From contig NZ_UFQC01000003.1 of assembly GCF_900496975.1 (NCBI RefSeq), positions 1-64,000 on the forward strand: a stretch of DNA of 64,000 nucleotides, in the 5' to 3' direction. The notes beneath the pieces are model-generated. The model was not told the DNA's origin. It worked only from the letters and a program-made list of their open reading frames with translations, and made no database searches. Each line of letters opens with the position of its first letter. Position 1 is the first letter of the stretch. A program made the position numbers and the translations under genes. The DNA comes from Achromobacter veterisilvae (GTDB lineage: Bacteria; Pseudomonadota; Gammaproteobacteria; Burkholderiales; Burkholderiaceae_B). This document shows positions 46,236-54,964 of this stretch, in pieces.

Positions 46236-46913
46236 ATGATCGGCTTTGAGATCCATACGCGCACGCGCGCGGTGAGCAAGGAAACCGTGGACAAGTTCAG
46301 CGGCGTTCCGGTCGCCAACATCAGCGACTGCATGTCGCGCATGACGGCCGGCGGCGCGCGTTTGCAGCCCATGCACGATGGCCGTCCGCTTGCCGGCCCG
46401 GCGCTGACCGTGCGCACCCGCCCTGGCGACAATCTGCTGGTGCACAAGGCGCTGGATCTGGCGCGGCCCGGCGATGTGATCGTGGTGGATGCGGGCGGCG
46501 ATCTGACCAACGCCATCATCGGCGAAATCATGACCAGCTATGCGCAATCGCGCGGCATCGCGGGCATCGTGATCAACGGCGCGATCCGCGACTGCGGCGC
46601 GATCCGCCGCGGCTCGTTTCCCGTCTATGCGGCCGGCGTGACCCACCGGGGGCCCTATAAGGACGGGCCCGGCGAGATCAATTGCGTCATCGCCCTGGAC
46701 GGCATGACGATCGCGCCGGGGGATTTGATCCTGGGAGACGAAGACGGCCTGTTGTCGATCCCGTTCGAGCAAACGGAAGCGCTTTACCTGGCGGCTTCGT
46801 CCAAGCATGAACTGGAAACGAAAATGCTGGCCGATATCGCGGCGGGCACGCTGGACACGTCCTGGGTCGACGCCAGGCTCAAGCTCCTGGGCTGCTCAGA
46901 GGCGAAGGCATGA
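46236..46913 (+). CDS. RraA family protein (HMG aldolase/oxaloacetate decarboxylase-like)
   Basis: A 225-residue RraA-fold protein. VPVANISDCMSRMT at the N-terminus, GDVIVVDAGGDLTNAIIGEIMTSYA, and IVINGAIRDCGAIRRGSFPVYAAG with the metal- and substrate-binding Arg-Asp pair match 4-hydroxy-4-methyl-2-oxoglutarate/oxaloacetate aldolases. It would cleave a C4-C6 keto acid to pyruvate. It overlaps the following dehydrogenase by ATGA. Confidence 0.85.
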   Translation: MIGFEIHTRTRAVSKETVDKFSGVPVANISDCMSRMTAGGARLQPMHDGRPLAGPALTVRTRPGDNLLVHKALDLARPGDVIVVDAGGDLTNAIIGEIMTSYAQSRGIAGIVINGAIRDCGAIRRGSFPVYAAGVTHRGPYKDGPGEINCVIALDGMTIAPGDLILGDEDGLLSIPFEQTEALYLAASSKHELETKMLADIAAGTLDTSWVDARLKLLGCSEAKA

Positions 46914-47956
46914 GCCCGGCGGCGCGGTCCTTGGACAGGATGCGCGTCGTCCGGCTGGATCTCTGGATCGATCCGGTGTTCGACGCGAGCATCGAGCGCG
47001 ACGAAGCCTTGAGTCTCGAGGTCCTGCCTGCGCACGGCGGCGCGGTCACCGCGTCGGGGCTGGCCGGCGCGCAGGCCTATCACGTCAGCGCGGCCAAGGA
47101 TGAAGTCCCCGCGCGCTGGTGGGTGTCGGAAAGCCTGCTGGCCCAGTGCCCGGAACTGCTTTGCGTTTCCTCGGGCGGCGCGGGCTACGACACCGTGGAC
47201 GTCGCGGCCTGCACCCGGGCCGGGGTGGCTGTCGTGAATCAGGCCGGCGCCAATGCCGCGTCAGTGGCGGAAATGACCTTCGCCTTGCTGCTATCGCTGG
47301 TCAAGCGCCTGCGTGAATCCCAGGCCGCGCTGCAATCGGGAACCGCCGCGTCCCGGGAGGCCCTGATGGGCCGCGAGATCGAGGGGCGCGTGCTGGGTAT
47401 CGTGGACATCGGCGAAATCGGGCGCAGGGTGGCCCGCGCGGCCGCGGGCTTCGGCATGCGGGTCATGGCATTCGATCCGCTGCTGTCGCCCGAGGAAATC
47501 CGCAGCCGGGGAGCCGAACCGGCCGGCTTCGCGGCGCTGCTCGAAGCGGCCGATGTGGTGAGCCTGCACTGTCCGTTGAACGACGATACGCGCGGCATGC
47601 TGGGGGCCGAGGCCTTCGGCGGGATGAAGCCCGGCGCGCTGTTTATCTCGACCGCCCGCGGCGGCATTCATGACGAGGGGGCGCTGCTTTCCGCCTTGCA
47701 GGCGGGGCGGCTGGCGGGCGCCGGCCTGGACGTCTGGAGCCAGGAGCCTCCATCGCCCGGGAACGGCCTGCTGCTGCGTTCCGACGTGGCGGCGGCCTAC
47801 CACACCGGCGGCGTCACGCACGAAGGCCGGCGCAAGGTGGCGCAAGGGTCCGCCACCCAGATCGCGGAGATGCTGGCCGGCCGCCGTCCATCCCGGCTGC
47901 TGAATCCGGAGGTGTGGCCGCGGTTCCTGGAACGGCTCGCGCAACGTCAGCGTTGA
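46910..47956 (+). CDS. D-isomer-specific 2-hydroxyacid dehydrogenase with altered nucleotide motif
   Basis: A 348-residue protein. Catalytic set visible: Arg in STARGGIHDEGALL, Glu in DVWSQEPPSP and His in AYHTGGVTHEG. The usual GxGxxG of the NAD-binding loop reads DIGEIG (Asp166 replaces the first Gly: LGIVDIGEIGRRVA). That residue could weaken or shift cofactor binding. It overlaps the RraA gene by four bases. Probably interconverts a 2-keto and D-2-hydroxy acid in the same pathway. Confidence 0.85.
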   Translation: MSPAARSLDRMRVVRLDLWIDPVFDASIERDEALSLEVLPAHGGAVTASGLAGAQAYHVSAAKDEVPARWWVSESLLAQCPELLCVSSGGAGYDTVDVAACTRAGVAVVNQAGANAASVAEMTFALLLSLVKRLRESQAALQSGTAASREALMGREIEGRVLGIVDIGEIGRRVARAAAGFGMRVMAFDPLLSPEEIRSRGAEPAGFAALLEAADVVSLHCPLNDDTRGMLGAEAFGGMKPGALFISTARGGIHDEGALLSALQAGRLAGAGLDVWSQEPPSPGNGLLLRSDVAAAYHTGGVTHEGRRKVAQGSATQIAEMLAGRRPSRLLNPEVWPRFLERLAQRQR

Positions 47957-48029
47957 CGCCGCCGCCGTCGATTCCCGGGATACGCTTCCGGTATAGTTCG
48001 AGAACCCTGGTCTGGAGTCACGCGCCATC

Positions 48030-48680
48030 ATGTCAAGCGCCCGCGATTACGTATATGGAGAGTTGCGCCGCCGGCTGATGGCAGGCTCTTTCATGCCGGG
48101 CGAACGGCTGCGCGAAGAGCACATCGCCGCCGAGCTTTCCGTCAGCCGCACGCCGGTGCGCAGCGCGATCGAGCGCCTGGTGACGGACGGCCTGGTCAAG
48201 CACGAGGGCCGGCGCGGCGCGGTGGTGCTGGGTTGGCAAGACCGGGACATCGACGAAGCGTTCGAGCTGCGCATGCTGCTCGAACCCTATTCCGCCAAGG
48301 CGGCGGCCGAACGGGCAAGCCCGGAGCAGATACTCGAACTCGAGCGCATCAACCTGTGCATGCTCGACGCGATCAACGACGACGCCGACGACAGCGTCGC
48401 GCGCGTGCAGCACTTCAATAACCAGTTCCACCACGCCTTGCTCGAGGCCGCGCAATCCGCCCGCGTGCGCTCCATGGTGGAAAGCCTGCTCGACATGCCC
48501 ATCATCATCGGTTCGTTCTACTTCTACACCAAGGACGACATGCTGCGCAGCGTGGAGCATCACCGCCAGATCATCGCGGCGCTGCGCGCGCGCGACGCGG
48601 AGTGCGCCCAGATCGCAATGCGCTTCCACCTGGCTTCCACGCACCTGCTTTTCCGCAGCCACCGCAAATCGGGCCAATAG
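48030..48680 (+). CDS. GntR family regulator with FCD ligand domain
   Basis: A 216-residue protein. N-terminal winged helix MAGSFMPGERLREEHIAAEL, SVSRTPVRSAIERLVTDGLV; C-terminal all-helical FCD domain with ELRMLLEPYSAKAAAERAS and the metal/ligand His positions (HFNNQFHHALL, SVEHHRQII). It is the last gene of the hydroxyacid operon, 73 bases after the dehydrogenase with its own promoter-like TATAGT, and is the likely repressor. Confidence 0.88.
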   Translation: MSSARDYVYGELRRRLMAGSFMPGERLREEHIAAELSVSRTPVRSAIERLVTDGLVKHEGRRGAVVLGWQDRDIDEAFELRMLLEPYSAKAAAERASPEQILELERINLCMLDAINDDADDSVARVQHFNNQFHHALLEAAQSARVRSMVESLLDMPIIIGSFYFYTKDDMLRSVEHHRQIIAALRARDAECAQIAMRFHLASTHLLFRSHRKSGQ

Positions 48681-48708
48681 CGGGGCGCCGCCGGATGGGC
48701 GTTCCAGG

Positions 48709-49446
48709 CTATTCCTTCCTGGGGCCAGCCTCCGCCAGCGCCTGCTTGATGATGGCGCTGGCCGTCCAGCGCACCACCTCGGTGAGTTCGGGCAGTTCCA
48801 GCTTCCAGATGTCCTTCAAGACCAGGAACACCTCGGTGCCGTACACCAGGGACAGCGCCTGCGCCACGCGGTCCTGCTGGGCGGGCGCGAGGTCGGCGGC
48901 CAGCGGCGCGATGGCGCGCTTCAGGATGTCGACCCGGTGGCCGCGCACCAGCCGCGGTTCGGCGCCCGCCTTGCCGGCGCTGGCTTCGGCGTGCTGCTGC
49001 AGGGACACCATGATGGCCGCGCGCAGCGGGGCTTCGTGCGATTCGAGCCGGGGATAGGCGAAGCGCAGCAGTTCGTCGACCCGCGCGGCGGCGTCTGGCG
49101 CGGCCGAGTCCCAGGCCAGGATGGGCCCCAGGCTTTCGTCCACCACGGCCGCGATCAGCGCGCTCTGGCTGGGGAAGTAGCGGTAGGCGGTGGCGCGCGA
49201 GACCCGGGCGTGTTCGGCGAGTTCGGCGACCGAGGGCGTGATGCCCTGCGCCATCAGCCGCTGCGCCGCGTCCAGCAGGGTCTTGCGCATGCGCGCCCGC
49301 GGCCCGTGCGGCGGTTCGCCGCTGGCCGCGGCCTGGGGGCTGGCGGGCGCGATGAGCCGCGCCGCGCCGGCGTTCGCCGGGGCGTCCTTGGCGGGGGATC
49401 GGGTTTGACGTGAGACGGGTGTCTCAGTATGATTCTTTCGTCTCAT
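48709..49446 (-). CDS. TetR family transcriptional regulator
   Basis: A 245-residue TetR protein: MRKTLLDAAQRLMAQGITPS, helix-turn-helix VAELAEHARVSRATAYRYFPSQSALIAAV. About 52 residues of Pro/Ala-rich sequence precede the domain if the ATG at 49446 is used; the ATG at 49290 would start at the domain itself. An inverted repeat TGAGAC-N4-GTCTCA overlaps codons 7-12 of the long form, which favours a shorter protein. It diverges from the Tm-1-like gene and probably represses it. Confidence 0.85.
   Translation of the reverse strand: MRRKNHTETPVSRQTRSPAKDAPANAGAARLIAPASPQAAASGEPPHGPRARMRKTLLDAAQRLMAQGITPSVAELAEHARVSRATAYRYFPSQSALIAAVVDESLGPILAWDSAAPDAAARVDELLRFAYPRLESHEAPLRAAIMVSLQQHAEASAGKAGAEPRLVRGHRVDILKRAIAPLAADLAPAQQDRVAQALSLVYGTEVFLVLKDIWKLELPELTEVVRWTASAIIKQALAEAGPRKE
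49411..49426. promoter_or_regulatory. TetR operator candidate
   Basis: TGAGAC-GGGT-GTCTCA perfect inverted repeat; a further half site TCGTCTCAT lies at 49438-49446. Sits between the divergent tetR and Tm-1-like genes, or within the extreme 5' end of tetR if the long start is right. Confidence 0.6.
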
Positions 49447-49518
49447 TTCTAGATTCTACAGGCCTCGCGGCCCCACATATCGAGGCGCGCACCGAGTGTA
49501 GCCGCCCGCGGAGGAGTC

Positions 49519-50730
49519 ATGACGCATTCGAACCGGCGGGTCTACGTGGCCGCCACCTACGACACCAAGGGCCAGGAAGCCGAGTACGTGGTGGGCCTGC
49601 TCAAGCGGGACGGGCTGGACGCGGTGTCCGTGGACGTGTCCACGTCCGGCGCCGCCAGCGCGGCCCAGGTGCAGGCGCGCGAGGTGGCCGCGTGCCATCC
49701 CGAAGGCGCCGAGGCCGTTTTCACCGGCGACCGCGGCACGGCCATCGCCGCGATGGCGCAGGCCTTCGAACGCTATGCCGCCGGCAACCCCGCCATCGGC
49801 GCCTTGCTGGGCCTGGGCGGCTCGGGCGGCACGGCCCTGATCACTCCCGCCATGCGCGCGCTGCCCATCGGTACGCCCAAGCTGATGGTGTCCACGATGG
49901 CCTCGGGCAATGTCGCGCCCTACGTCGGGCCCTCCGATATCGCCATGATGTATTCCGTGACCGACGTCGCGGGCCTGAACCGCATTTCCCGCCGGGTGCT
50001 GGCCAACGCAGCCGGCGCGATCGGCGGGGCCTTCCGGCAGGCGGCCAGCGCCGTCGCGGACGACGGCCGGCCCGCCGTGGGGATCACCATGTTCGGGGTC
50101 ACCACCGCCTGCGTGCAGCAGGTGGCGCCGCTGCTGGAGCCGCGCTACGACTGCCTGGTGTTCCACGCCACGGGCACGGGCGGGCAGTCGATGGAAAAGC
50201 TGCTGGACAGTCGCTTGCTGGCCGGGGTGCTGGACCTGACCACCACCGAGGTCTGCGACTTTCTTTTCGGCGGCGTGCTGGCCTGCACCGAAGACCGCTT
50301 CGGCGCCGTGGCCCGCACGGGCGCGCCCTACGTGGGTTCCTGCGGCGCGCTGGACATGGTGAACTTCGGCGCGATGGACACCGTCCCGGAACGCTACCGG
50401 GACCGCAAGTTCTACCCCCATAACCCGCAGGTGACGCTGATGCGCACCACCGCGGAAGAGAACGCCCGGCAGGGCGAGTGGATCGCCGCCAGGCTGAACC
50501 GCTGCCAGGGCCCTGTGCGCTTCCTGATACCCGAGGGCGGCGTGTCCGCGCTGGACGCGCCGGGGCAGGCATTCTGGGACCCGGAGGCCGACGCCGCGCT
50601 GTTCGGCGCGCTGGAGGCGAACCTGGTGCAGACGGCCGACCGCCGCCTGGTGCGCGTGCCTTGCCACATCAACGACCCGCTGTTCGCCCAGACCGCGGTC
50701 GAACATTATCTTGAAATCGCCACACACTGA
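49519..50730 (+). CDS. Tm-1-like ATP-binding (UPF0261) protein
   Basis: A 403-residue UPF0261 protein: [21 protein letters not shown] at the start, [59 protein letters not shown] and [16 protein letters not shown]. These proteins resemble the N-terminal half of the tomato Tm-1 virus-resistance protein; the bacterial role is unknown. A strong GGAGGAG precedes the ATG. The next gene, eleven bases on, encodes the part corresponding to the C-terminal half. Confidence 0.88.
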   Translation: MTHSNRRVYVAATYDTKGQEAEYVVGLLKRDGLDAVSVDVSTSGAASAAQVQAREVAACHPEGAEAVFTGDRGTAIAAMAQAFERYAAGNPAIGALLGLGGSGGTALITPAMRALPIGTPKLMVSTMASGNVAPYVGPSDIAMMYSVTDVAGLNRISRRVLANAAGAIGGAFRQAASAVADDGRPAVGITMFGVTTACVQQVAPLLEPRYDCLVFHATGTGGQSMEKLLDSRLLAGVLDLTTTEVCDFLFGGVLACTEDRFGAVARTGAPYVGSCGALDMVNFGAMDTVPERYRDRKFYPHNPQVTLMRTTAEENARQGEWIAARLNRCQGPVRFLIPEGGVSALDAPGQAFWDPEADAALFGALEANLVQTADRRLVRVPCHINDPLFAQTAVEHYLEIATH

Positions 50731-50741
50731 GGATTGCCGCC

Positions 50742-51572
50742 ATGCCGCGTTTTGACCGCAACGAGCTACTGGACAAGTTCCGCGCCATGGTGCGCGCGCG
50801 CACGCCCATCGTGGGCGGCGGCGCGGGCACGGGCCTGTCGGCCAAGTGCGAGGAAGCGGGCGGCATCGACCTGATCGTGATCTACAACTCCGGCCGCTAC
50901 CGCATGGCGGGCCGCGGTTCGCTGGCCGGCCTGCTGGCCTACGGCAACGCCAACGAGATCGTGGTGGACATGGGCCGCGAAGTCCTGCCGGTGGTGAAGA
51001 AGACCCCGGTGCTGGCCGGCGTGAACGGCACCGATCCGTTCTGCGATTTCGACGTGTTCCTGGACGACCTGAAGCGCCAGGGCTTTGCCGGCGTGCAGAA
51101 CTTCCCGACCGTGGGCCTCATCGACGGCACCTTCCGCGCCAACCTGGAAGAGACCGGCATGGGCTACGCGCTGGAAGTGGACATGATCCGCCTGGCGCAC
51201 AAGAAGGGCATGCTGACCACGCCCTACGTGTTCAACGAGGACGACGCCGCGGCCATGGCCCGCGCCGGCGCGGACATCATCGTCGCCCACATGGGCCTGA
51301 CCACCGGCGGCTCGATCGGCGCCGAGACCGCGCTGACGCTGGACGACTGCGTGGCCGCCATCGACCGCATCGCCGAGGCCGCGCTGGCCGTGCGCCCGGA
51401 CGTCATCGTGCTGTGCCACGGCGGCCCCATCGCCACGCCCGAGGACGCCGCGCACGTGCTGCGCGCCTGCAGGCACTGCCACGGCTTCTACGGCGCCAGC
51501 TCGATGGAGCGCCTGCCCACCGAGCAGGCCCTGACCGCGGCCACCCGAGAGTTCAAGAACCTGACCTTCTGA
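50742..51572 (+). CDS. PEP hydrolase-like TIM-barrel protein (PF09370 type)
   Basis: A 276-residue TIM-barrel: [101 protein letters not shown] and [15 protein letters not shown]. It belongs to the phosphoenolpyruvate hydrolase-like family, always near UPF0261 genes in my memory. Co-transcribed with the Tm-1-like gene, eleven bases apart. Confidence 0.87.
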   Translation: MPRFDRNELLDKFRAMVRARTPIVGGGAGTGLSAKCEEAGGIDLIVIYNSGRYRMAGRGSLAGLLAYGNANEIVVDMGREVLPVVKKTPVLAGVNGTDPFCDFDVFLDDLKRQGFAGVQNFPTVGLIDGTFRANLEETGMGYALEVDMIRLAHKKGMLTTPYVFNEDDAAAMARAGADIIVAHMGLTTGGSIGAETALTLDDCVAAIDRIAEAALAVRPDVIVLCHGGPIATPEDAAHVLRACRHCHGFYGASSMERLPTEQALTAATREFKNLTF

Positions 51573-51625
51573 ATCCCTTTTCCGCCATTTTCCCTTTCCA
51601 GGGCCGCGCGCCCGCAGGAGTCCGT

Positions 51626-52075
51626 ATGCCGCACACCGTACACGTCAGCGCCATCGTCCACGCCCCGCTTCAAGCGGTCTGGGCTCGGTTCCGGGACTTC
51701 GACGGCCTGGCCGGCTGGCATCCCGGCATCGCGCAGAGCCGGCTGGAAGAGGGCGGGCGGCACGACGCCGTGGGGTCGGTGCGGCACCTGACGCTCAAGC
51801 CTTCCGGCTTCGTCCGCGAACGCCTGCTGATGCTGGACGATCCCGGCACGGCGCTGCGCTATTCCATCATCGAGACCGACCTGCCCATGCGCGACTACGT
51901 CGCCGGCGTGTCGCTGCATCCCATCACCGAAAGCGGCCACACGCTGGTGCAATGGTGGGCGGATTTTCGCGTCGAGGGCGCGGAACTGAGCGAGGTGGCG
52001 GACGCGGTGGGCAAGGGCGTGTTTGCTGCCGGCCTGGCTGCGTTGGATGAGAAGTTGCGGATGTCGGGTGTCTGA
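51626..52075 (+). CDS. SRPBCC (START-like) protein
   Basis: A 149-residue ligand-binding protein of the polyketide cyclase/dehydrase type: HVSAIVHAPLQAVWARFRDFDGLAGWHPG is the signature start and VQWWADFRVEG the end strand. A CAGGAG ribosome-binding site fixes the start. Third gene of the Tm-1-like cluster. Its last codons (MSGV stop) run into a degenerate copy of the GTGTCTGACAC palindrome of the following array. Confidence 0.82.
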   Translation: MPHTVHVSAIVHAPLQAVWARFRDFDGLAGWHPGIAQSRLEEGGRHDAVGSVRHLTLKPSGFVRERLLMLDDPGTALRYSIIETDLPMRDYVAGVSLHPITESGHTLVQWWADFRVEGAELSEVADAVGKGVFAAGLAALDEKLRMSGV

Positions 52076-52083
52076 TATCGTGG

Positions 52084-52362
52084 GTGTCAGACACGGTGCG
52101 TGGGGGTGTCAGACACCCGGAGGCACCGAGGCAAGACGGCGTGCGTCTCGTACGGGTGTCTGACACGGGTGTATGTGGGGGGCAGACACGGTGCATGGGG
52201 GTGTCAGACACCCGGGAGGCGCCGAGGCAAGATGGCGTGCGTCTCGTACGGGTGTCTGACACGGGTGCACGTGGGGGGCAGACACGGTACATGGAAAAGG
52301 TGTCTGACACCCGTACGAGATGGCCTCGCAGACTGGCGTCCGTCTTCCCGGGTGTCAGACAC
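52084..52362. repeat. Second GTGTCNGACAC array, seven exact copies, ~96-bp register
   Basis: Exact GTGTCAGACAC at 52084, 52106, 52201 and 52352; exact GTGTCTGACAC at 52156, 52252 and 52300; two variants GGGGCAGACAC near 52179 and 52275. Two imperfect ~95-96-bp units are visible (52106 to 52201, 52156 to 52252). It fills the gap between the convergent SRPBCC and LysR genes. The filler sequence differs from the array at 5033-5394, but the core palindrome and spacing agree. No coding content recognised. Confidence 0.93.
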
Positions 52363-52385
52363 CCACTTTCAATCAACGACCGCCC

Positions 52386-53351
52386 CTAGCTCTTCTGGCG
52401 CCCGCCCGCAACCCGCTTGCAGCCCGCCGGCAGTTCCGCCGTGCGCAGATAGTCCCGGATCGCGGCGATCAGCGCCTCGGCGGCCGGGCTCAAGGGATAC
52501 TCCTTGTGCCGGATGATGCAGACCGTGCGCACGACGGTCGGGCGCGCCAATAGCGCATAGGCGAGCCCGGGCTCCAGCACCCGCTGGGCGGCCAGCGCCG
52601 GCAGCAGCGCCACGCCCAGCCCCGCCTTCACCAGCGCCGCCTGCGAGGTGGTGCTGGAAGCTTCGTAGAAGGGCGCTGCGGCTTCGATCGGGAGGTCCGC
52701 CCGGGCGCGCAGCAGCGCCATGATGCCGGTTTCGTCCACCACCCCCACCAGTTTGTGTCCGGCCAGCTCGGACCAGCGCATCGTGCCGTCGCGCGCGGCG
52801 CGCAGGCTGGCGTCGTCTTCCCGGTACAGCACGCCGAAGCGGTCTTCCAGCAGGGCGTCGAACTGTAGCCCCGGCGCGTCCGCCCAGCGGCTGGTCAGGC
52901 CGAAGTCCACTTCGCGCGCCGCGACCTTGCGCTGGATGCGGCCGGAGTTGTCGTCGCCGAGGTACAGGCGCACCCCGGGATACTGGGCGGCGTAGGCCGC
53001 GGCGGCGGGCGCGATGATCTGCGTGATGGCCGACGGCGCCGCCGCCACGCCCACGCGCCCGCGTTCCAGCGCGCCGAAGCGCACCACGTCCTCGATCGCG
53101 CCGTCGAAGTCCGCCAGCAGGCGCATCACGCGGGGCAGGAACTCCTCGCCCGCGGCCGTCAGCAATACGCGCCGGCTGGTGCGCGCGAACAGTTGGGTGG
53201 CCAGCGCTTCTTCAAGCTGCCGGACCAGGCCGGTCACCGACGACTGCGTCTGGAACAGGCGCTTGGCCGCATGCGTGAAGCTGGATTCCTGCGCCACCGC
53301 GACGAAGGCGGTCAGGTGCTTGAGGGTGACGTGCTTGGGCAGGCGATTCAT
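52386..53351 (-). CDS. LysR family transcriptional regulator
   Basis: A 321-residue LysR protein. N-terminal winged helix KHLTAFVAVAQESSFTHAAKRLFQTQSSVTGLVRQLE, LFARTSRRVLLTAAGEEF; C-terminal co-inducer domain from about residue 95. It diverges from the D-aminoacylase gene, with an inverted repeat GGATCAA-N19-TTGATCC in between, so it likely controls the aminoacylase-Bug operon. Confidence 0.9.
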   Translation of the reverse strand: MNRLPKHVTLKHLTAFVAVAQESSFTHAAKRLFQTQSSVTGLVRQLEEALATQLFARTSRRVLLTAAGEEFLPRVMRLLADFDGAIEDVVRFGALERGRVGVAAAPSAITQIIAPAAAAYAAQYPGVRLYLGDDNSGRIQRKVAAREVDFGLTSRWADAPGLQFDALLEDRFGVLYREDDASLRAARDGTMRWSELAGHKLVGVVDETGIMALLRARADLPIEAAAPFYEASSTTSQAALVKAGLGVALLPALAAQRVLEPGLAYALLARPTVVRTVCIIRHKEYPLSPAAEALIAAIRDYLRTAELPAGCKRVAGGRQKS

Positions 53352-53368
53352 TTCAAATCACGATAGAT

Positions 53369-53401
53369 GGATCAACAAAAACGATTTTCCCAGATTGATC
53401 C
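53369..53401. promoter_or_regulatory. Candidate LysR binding region
   Basis: GGATCAA and its exact reverse complement TTGATCC, 19 bases apart, starting 17 bases upstream of the lysR ATG. The extended spacing suits a LysR tetramer. Confidence 0.5.
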
Positions 53402-53477
53402 GGCCGACGATACTACGCCCTTTCGGCATCCAGCGGCCCCGGCGCAACGTTCCGGGGCCCGATCAAGGCGGAAGGAC

Positions 53478-54932
53478 ATGGACACTCTGGACCTCATCAT
53501 CGAAGGCGGCTGGGTCATCGACGGCCTGGGCGGCCCGCGGCGGCGCGCCGACGTGGGCGTGGCGGGCGAGCGCATCGCCGCCATCGGCGACCTGGCGGGC
53601 GTGGCGGCCGGGCGGCGCGTGGATGCCCGGGGCAAAATCGTGGCCCCCGGCTTCATCGACGTGCACGGCCACGACGATCTGATGTTCGTGGAACGGCCCG
53701 GCCTGGAATGGAAGACCAGCCAGGGCATTACCTCGGTCGTGGTGGGCAATTGCGGCGTCAGCGGCGCGCCCGCGCCGCTGCCCGGCAATACCGCCGCGGC
53801 GCTGGCCCTGCTGGGGGAAACGCCCCTGTTCGCCGATATGGACGCCTATTTCGACGCGCTGCGCGGCCAGCGGCCCATGATCAACGTGGCGGCGCTGGTG
53901 GGGCATGCCAACCTGCGCCTGGCCACCATGCGCGATCCGGCCGCCCAGCCCACGGCCCAGGAGCAGGACGCCATGCAGCGCATGCTGGACGACGCCCTGG
54001 CCGCGGGCGCGGTGGGGTTCAGCACCGGCCTGGCGTACCAGCCGGGCGGGGCGGCCCGGCCGCCGGAGCTGGAAGGGCTGGCGCGCGTGGCGGCGGCGCG
54101 CGGCGCGATGCACACCAGCCATATCCGCAACGAAGGCGACGAAGTCGAGGCCGCGGTCGACGAAGTGCTGTCCGTCGGCCGCAATACTGGCTGCGCGACC
54201 GTGCTGTCGCACCACAAATGCATGTTGCCGCGCAACTGGGGCAAGAGCCGCGCCACGCTGGCCAATATCGACCGCGCCCGCGGCGAGGGCGTGGACGTTG
54301 CGCTGGACATCTACCCGTACCCGGGCAGTTCCACCATCCTGATCCCGGAGCGCGCCGAGACCATCGACGATATCCGCATCACCTGGTCCACGCCGCATCC
54401 CGAATGCGGCGGCGAATACCTGAGCGACATCGCCGCGCGCTGGGGCTGCGACAAGACCACGGCGGCGCGCCGCCTGTGTCCCGCGGGCGCCATCTATTTC
54501 GCCATGGACGAGGCCGAGGTCCAGCGGATTTTCCAGCACGAGCGCTGCATGGTCGGCTCGGACGGGCTGCCCAACGACGCGCATCCGCATCCCCGCCTGT
54601 GGGGCAGCTTCACGCGCGTGCTGGGCCGCTACGTGCGCGAAGCCCAGTTGATGACGCTGGAGGCGGCGGTCGCCAAGATGACCGCCTTGCCGGCGCGCGT
54701 GTTCGGCCTGTCCGGACGAGGCCGGCTCGTGGAGGGCGCCTGGGCGGACATCGTGGTGTTCGACGCCGACACGGTCGAGGACCGCGCCACCTGGGAAGCG
54801 CCGACCCTGGCGTCGGCCGGCGTGGAGCACGTGCTGGTCAACGGCAGCCAGGTCCACCCGGCCGCCGCGGGCATGCCGCGCCCCGGCAAGATCCTGCGGC
54901 GCGAAACGATGGCGTCCGGCGCCGCCCGATAA
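53478..54932 (+). CDS. N-acyl-D-amino-acid deacylase (D-aminoacylase, amidohydrolase family)
   Basis: A 484-residue amidohydrolase. LDLIIEGGWVIDGLG and PGFIDVHGHDDLMF (metal ligands), TSHIRNEGDEVEAAVDEVL, VLSHHKCMLPRNWG and MVGSDGLPNDAHPHPRLWG with the conserved Asp match D-aminoacylases, which release free D-amino acids from N-acyl forms. GGAAGGA precedes the ATG. It is followed by a Bug binding protein gene 32 bases on, suggesting uptake and breakdown of an acylated D-amino acid or related carboxylate. Confidence 0.9.
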   Translation: MDTLDLIIEGGWVIDGLGGPRRRADVGVAGERIAAIGDLAGVAAGRRVDARGKIVAPGFIDVHGHDDLMFVERPGLEWKTSQGITSVVVGNCGVSGAPAPLPGNTAAALALLGETPLFADMDAYFDALRGQRPMINVAALVGHANLRLATMRDPAAQPTAQEQDAMQRMLDDALAAGAVGFSTGLAYQPGGAARPPELEGLARVAAARGAMHTSHIRNEGDEVEAAVDEVLSVGRNTGCATVLSHHKCMLPRNWGKSRATLANIDRARGEGVDVALDIYPYPGSSTILIPERAETIDDIRITWSTPHPECGGEYLSDIAARWGCDKTTAARRLCPAGAIYFAMDEAEVQRIFQHERCMVGSDGLPNDAHPHPRLWGSFTRVLGRYVREAQLMTLEAAVAKMTALPARVFGLSGRGRLVEGAWADIVVFDADTVEDRATWEAPTLASAGVEHVLVNGSQVHPAAAGMPRPGKILRRETMASGAAR

Positions 54933-54964
54933 AACATACCCCATCCCTACAGGAGACAAACACC

